Both the position numbers and the translations under genes were made by a program. From contig CAIYWM010000841.1 of assembly GCA_903929895.1 (NCBI GenBank), forward strand, positions 1-13,685: a DNA stretch of 13,685 nt, written 5' to 3'. The notes below the pieces were generated by a model. The model did no database searches. It saw nothing but the letters and a program-made list of their open reading frames with translations, and was not told where the DNA came from. This document shows positions 12,915 to 13,685 of this stretch, piece by piece. The DNA is from an uncultured Alphaproteobacteria bacterium (GTDB taxonomy: Bacteria > Pseudomonadota > Alphaproteobacteria > Reyranellales > Reyranellaceae). Each line of letters begins with the position of its first letter. The first letter of the stretch is position 1.

Positions 12915-13685
12915 ATGCGCAACAGGATCGTGGCGGCAGCTGCCGGATTTGCAGCAGCCGTACTCGGCTTTGCCGGGGCAGCCCAGGCGGGCAAGGACCT
13001 CGACGCCGTCAGGGCACGCGGCAGCGTGAACTGCGGGGTTGGCATCGGGACCGCAGGCTTCATGCTGGCCGACAGCCAGGGCAAGTGGAAGGGTCTCTCG
13101 GTCGACGTCTGTCGCGCCGTCGCGGCCACCATCTTCGGCGATTCGGAGAAGGTCAGGTACGTTCCCCTCACCTCCCAGCAGCGCTTCACGGCGCTCCAGT
13201 CGAGCGAAGTCGACATCGTGATGGGCAATGCCACCTATACGCTGACCCGGGACACCGCACTCGGCCTCGATTTCACCGGCATCTACTACTACGACGGCCA
13301 GGGCTTCATGGTGCCGAAGAAGCTCGGCGTGAAGAGCGCCAAGGAGCTGAGCGGCGCCACGGTCTGCGTTGCCCCCGGCACCACCACCGAGCTCAACCTC
13401 GCCGACTATTTCCGCGCCAACAAGATGACCTTCAAGCCGGTCGTCATCGAGAAGGTCGACGAGATCCGCGCGGCCTTCTTCTCCGGCCGCTGCGACGTCT
13501 ACACGACCGATGCATCGAGCCTCGCGGCCACGCGCGCCGCCAACGTGCCGCCGCCACAGACCATCGACGACTACGTCATCCTGCCGGAGATCATTTCGAA
13601 GGAGCCGCTGGGACCGGTGGTGCGCCATGGCGACAACCAGTTCGGCGACATCGTGCGCTGGGCGCTCTACGCCATGATCGAGGCC
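12915..13685 (+). CDS. Amino-acid ABC transporter substrate-binding protein, AapJ-like (copy 3, partial)
   Basis: The first 257 codons are present and the frame runs off the right edge; about 80-90 residues are missing by comparison with copy 1. The signal peptide is MRNRIVAAAAGFAAAVLGFA-GAAQA (cleavage after about residue 25). The family segments are LSVDVCRAVAATIFGD (61-76), NATYTLTRDTALGLDFTG (105-122; Arg112 the probable ligand contact), YDGQGFMVPKKLGVK (126-140) and CVAPGTTTELNLADYFRANK (151-170). Cysteines 40, 66, 151 and 193 match the other copies. The Shine-Dalgarno GGGAGGTGA (12905-12913) supports ATG 12915; an in-frame ATG at 12903 overlaps that sequence and is less likely. Nucleotide identity to copy 1 in the middle and to copy 2 at the end is patchy, indicating recombination. 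Confidence 0.92.
   Translation, partial: MRNRIVAAAAGFAAAVLGFAGAAQAGKDLDAVRARGSVNCGVGIGTAGFMLADSQGKWKGLSVDVCRAVAATIFGDSEKVRYVPLTSQQRFTALQSSEVDIVMGNATYTLTRDTALGLDFTGIYYYDGQGFMVPKKLGVKSAKELSGATVCVAPGTTTELNLADYFRANKMTFKPVVIEKVDEIRAAFFSGRCDVYTTDASSLAATRAANVPPPQTIDDYVILPEIISKEPLGPVVRHGDNQFGDIVRWALYAMIEA

Noticed and set aside
10644..13628. Three long minus-strand frames opposite the binding-protein genes (10644-11909, 11836-12897, 12894-13628)
   Set aside because: They resemble one another only because the sense genes are paralogues. Their composition is that of antisense shadows.
10671..13685. Direct repeats suggesting a CRISPR-like or satellite array
   Set aside because: The shared tracts belong to homologous coding regions of tandem paralogues, not to short regularly spaced repeats.
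1..13685. Transposase, integrase, attachment sites, tRNA or rRNA genes
   Set aside because: None was recognised by reading either strand. Apart from the toxin-antitoxin pair and the repeat at 56-167, nothing marks a mobile element boundary.

Overview
The window is high-GC DNA with strongly GC-biased third codon positions. Two things suggest an alphaproteobacterium of the Bradyrhizobium/Rhizobiales or Reyranella/Rhodospirillales kind: the AapJ-type general amino-acid binding proteins, and a long intergenic palindrome with CCTCATCCTGAGGAG and GTCTCGAAGGATG arms of a style common in those genomes. The exact genus cannot be read from the sequence.

Region 1 (1-2772). The tail of an unidentified plus-strand gene is followed by a large palindromic repeat. 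Next comes a minus-strand PaaI-type hotdog thioesterase. Divergent from it is a translationally coupled pair: a [2Fe-2S] ferredoxin/FAD/NAD oxidoreductase and an NAD-type short-chain dehydrogenase. With the thioesterase they look like a small catabolic unit acting on CoA-linked or oxygenated substrates, but no oxygenase is present.

Region 2 (2773-3710). A toxin-antitoxin island: a PIN-domain ribonuclease toxin with a GTG start, overlapping by 4 bases a ribbon-helix-helix antitoxin. A 26-bp near-perfect palindrome lies directly before the toxin start and is the likely autoregulatory operator. Codon use is less GC-biased than in the neighbours, which suggests transfer. Just after it is an orphan C-terminal coding remnant.

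Region 3 (3711-7741). A tight three-gene operon: an alpha/beta hydrolase, an M81 (MlrC-like) metallopeptidase and a family 5 (peptide/nickel-type) ABC substrate-binding protein. The Shine-Dalgarno sequences of genes 2 and 3 overlap the preceding stop codons. It probably captures and hydrolyses a peptide-like or amide compound; the permease and ATPase must come from elsewhere. A hairpin separates it from the convergent pirin.

Region 4 (7742-10670). A pirin with intact metal ligands on the minus strand, a 510-bp divergent intergenic region with several hairpins and a possible coding remnant, and an exported LytM/M23 cell-wall endopeptidase.

Region 5 (10671-13685). Three tandem paralogues of an AapJ-type amino-acid-binding protein; the third runs off the window. 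A strong intrinsic terminator follows the first copy, and TTGCAA-centred palindromes precede the second and third. Copy 3 is a nucleotide mosaic: it shares 66- and 77-nt identical tracts with copy 1 in the middle and a 49-nt identical tract with copy 2 near the window edge. This indicates gene conversion or recombination among the copies.

I do not see a clear-cut new defence or mobile system. The observations most worth following are the mosaic binding-protein array, the toxin-antitoxin operator, the hydrolase/M81/binding-protein cassette and the orphan gene fragment after the toxin-antitoxin pair.
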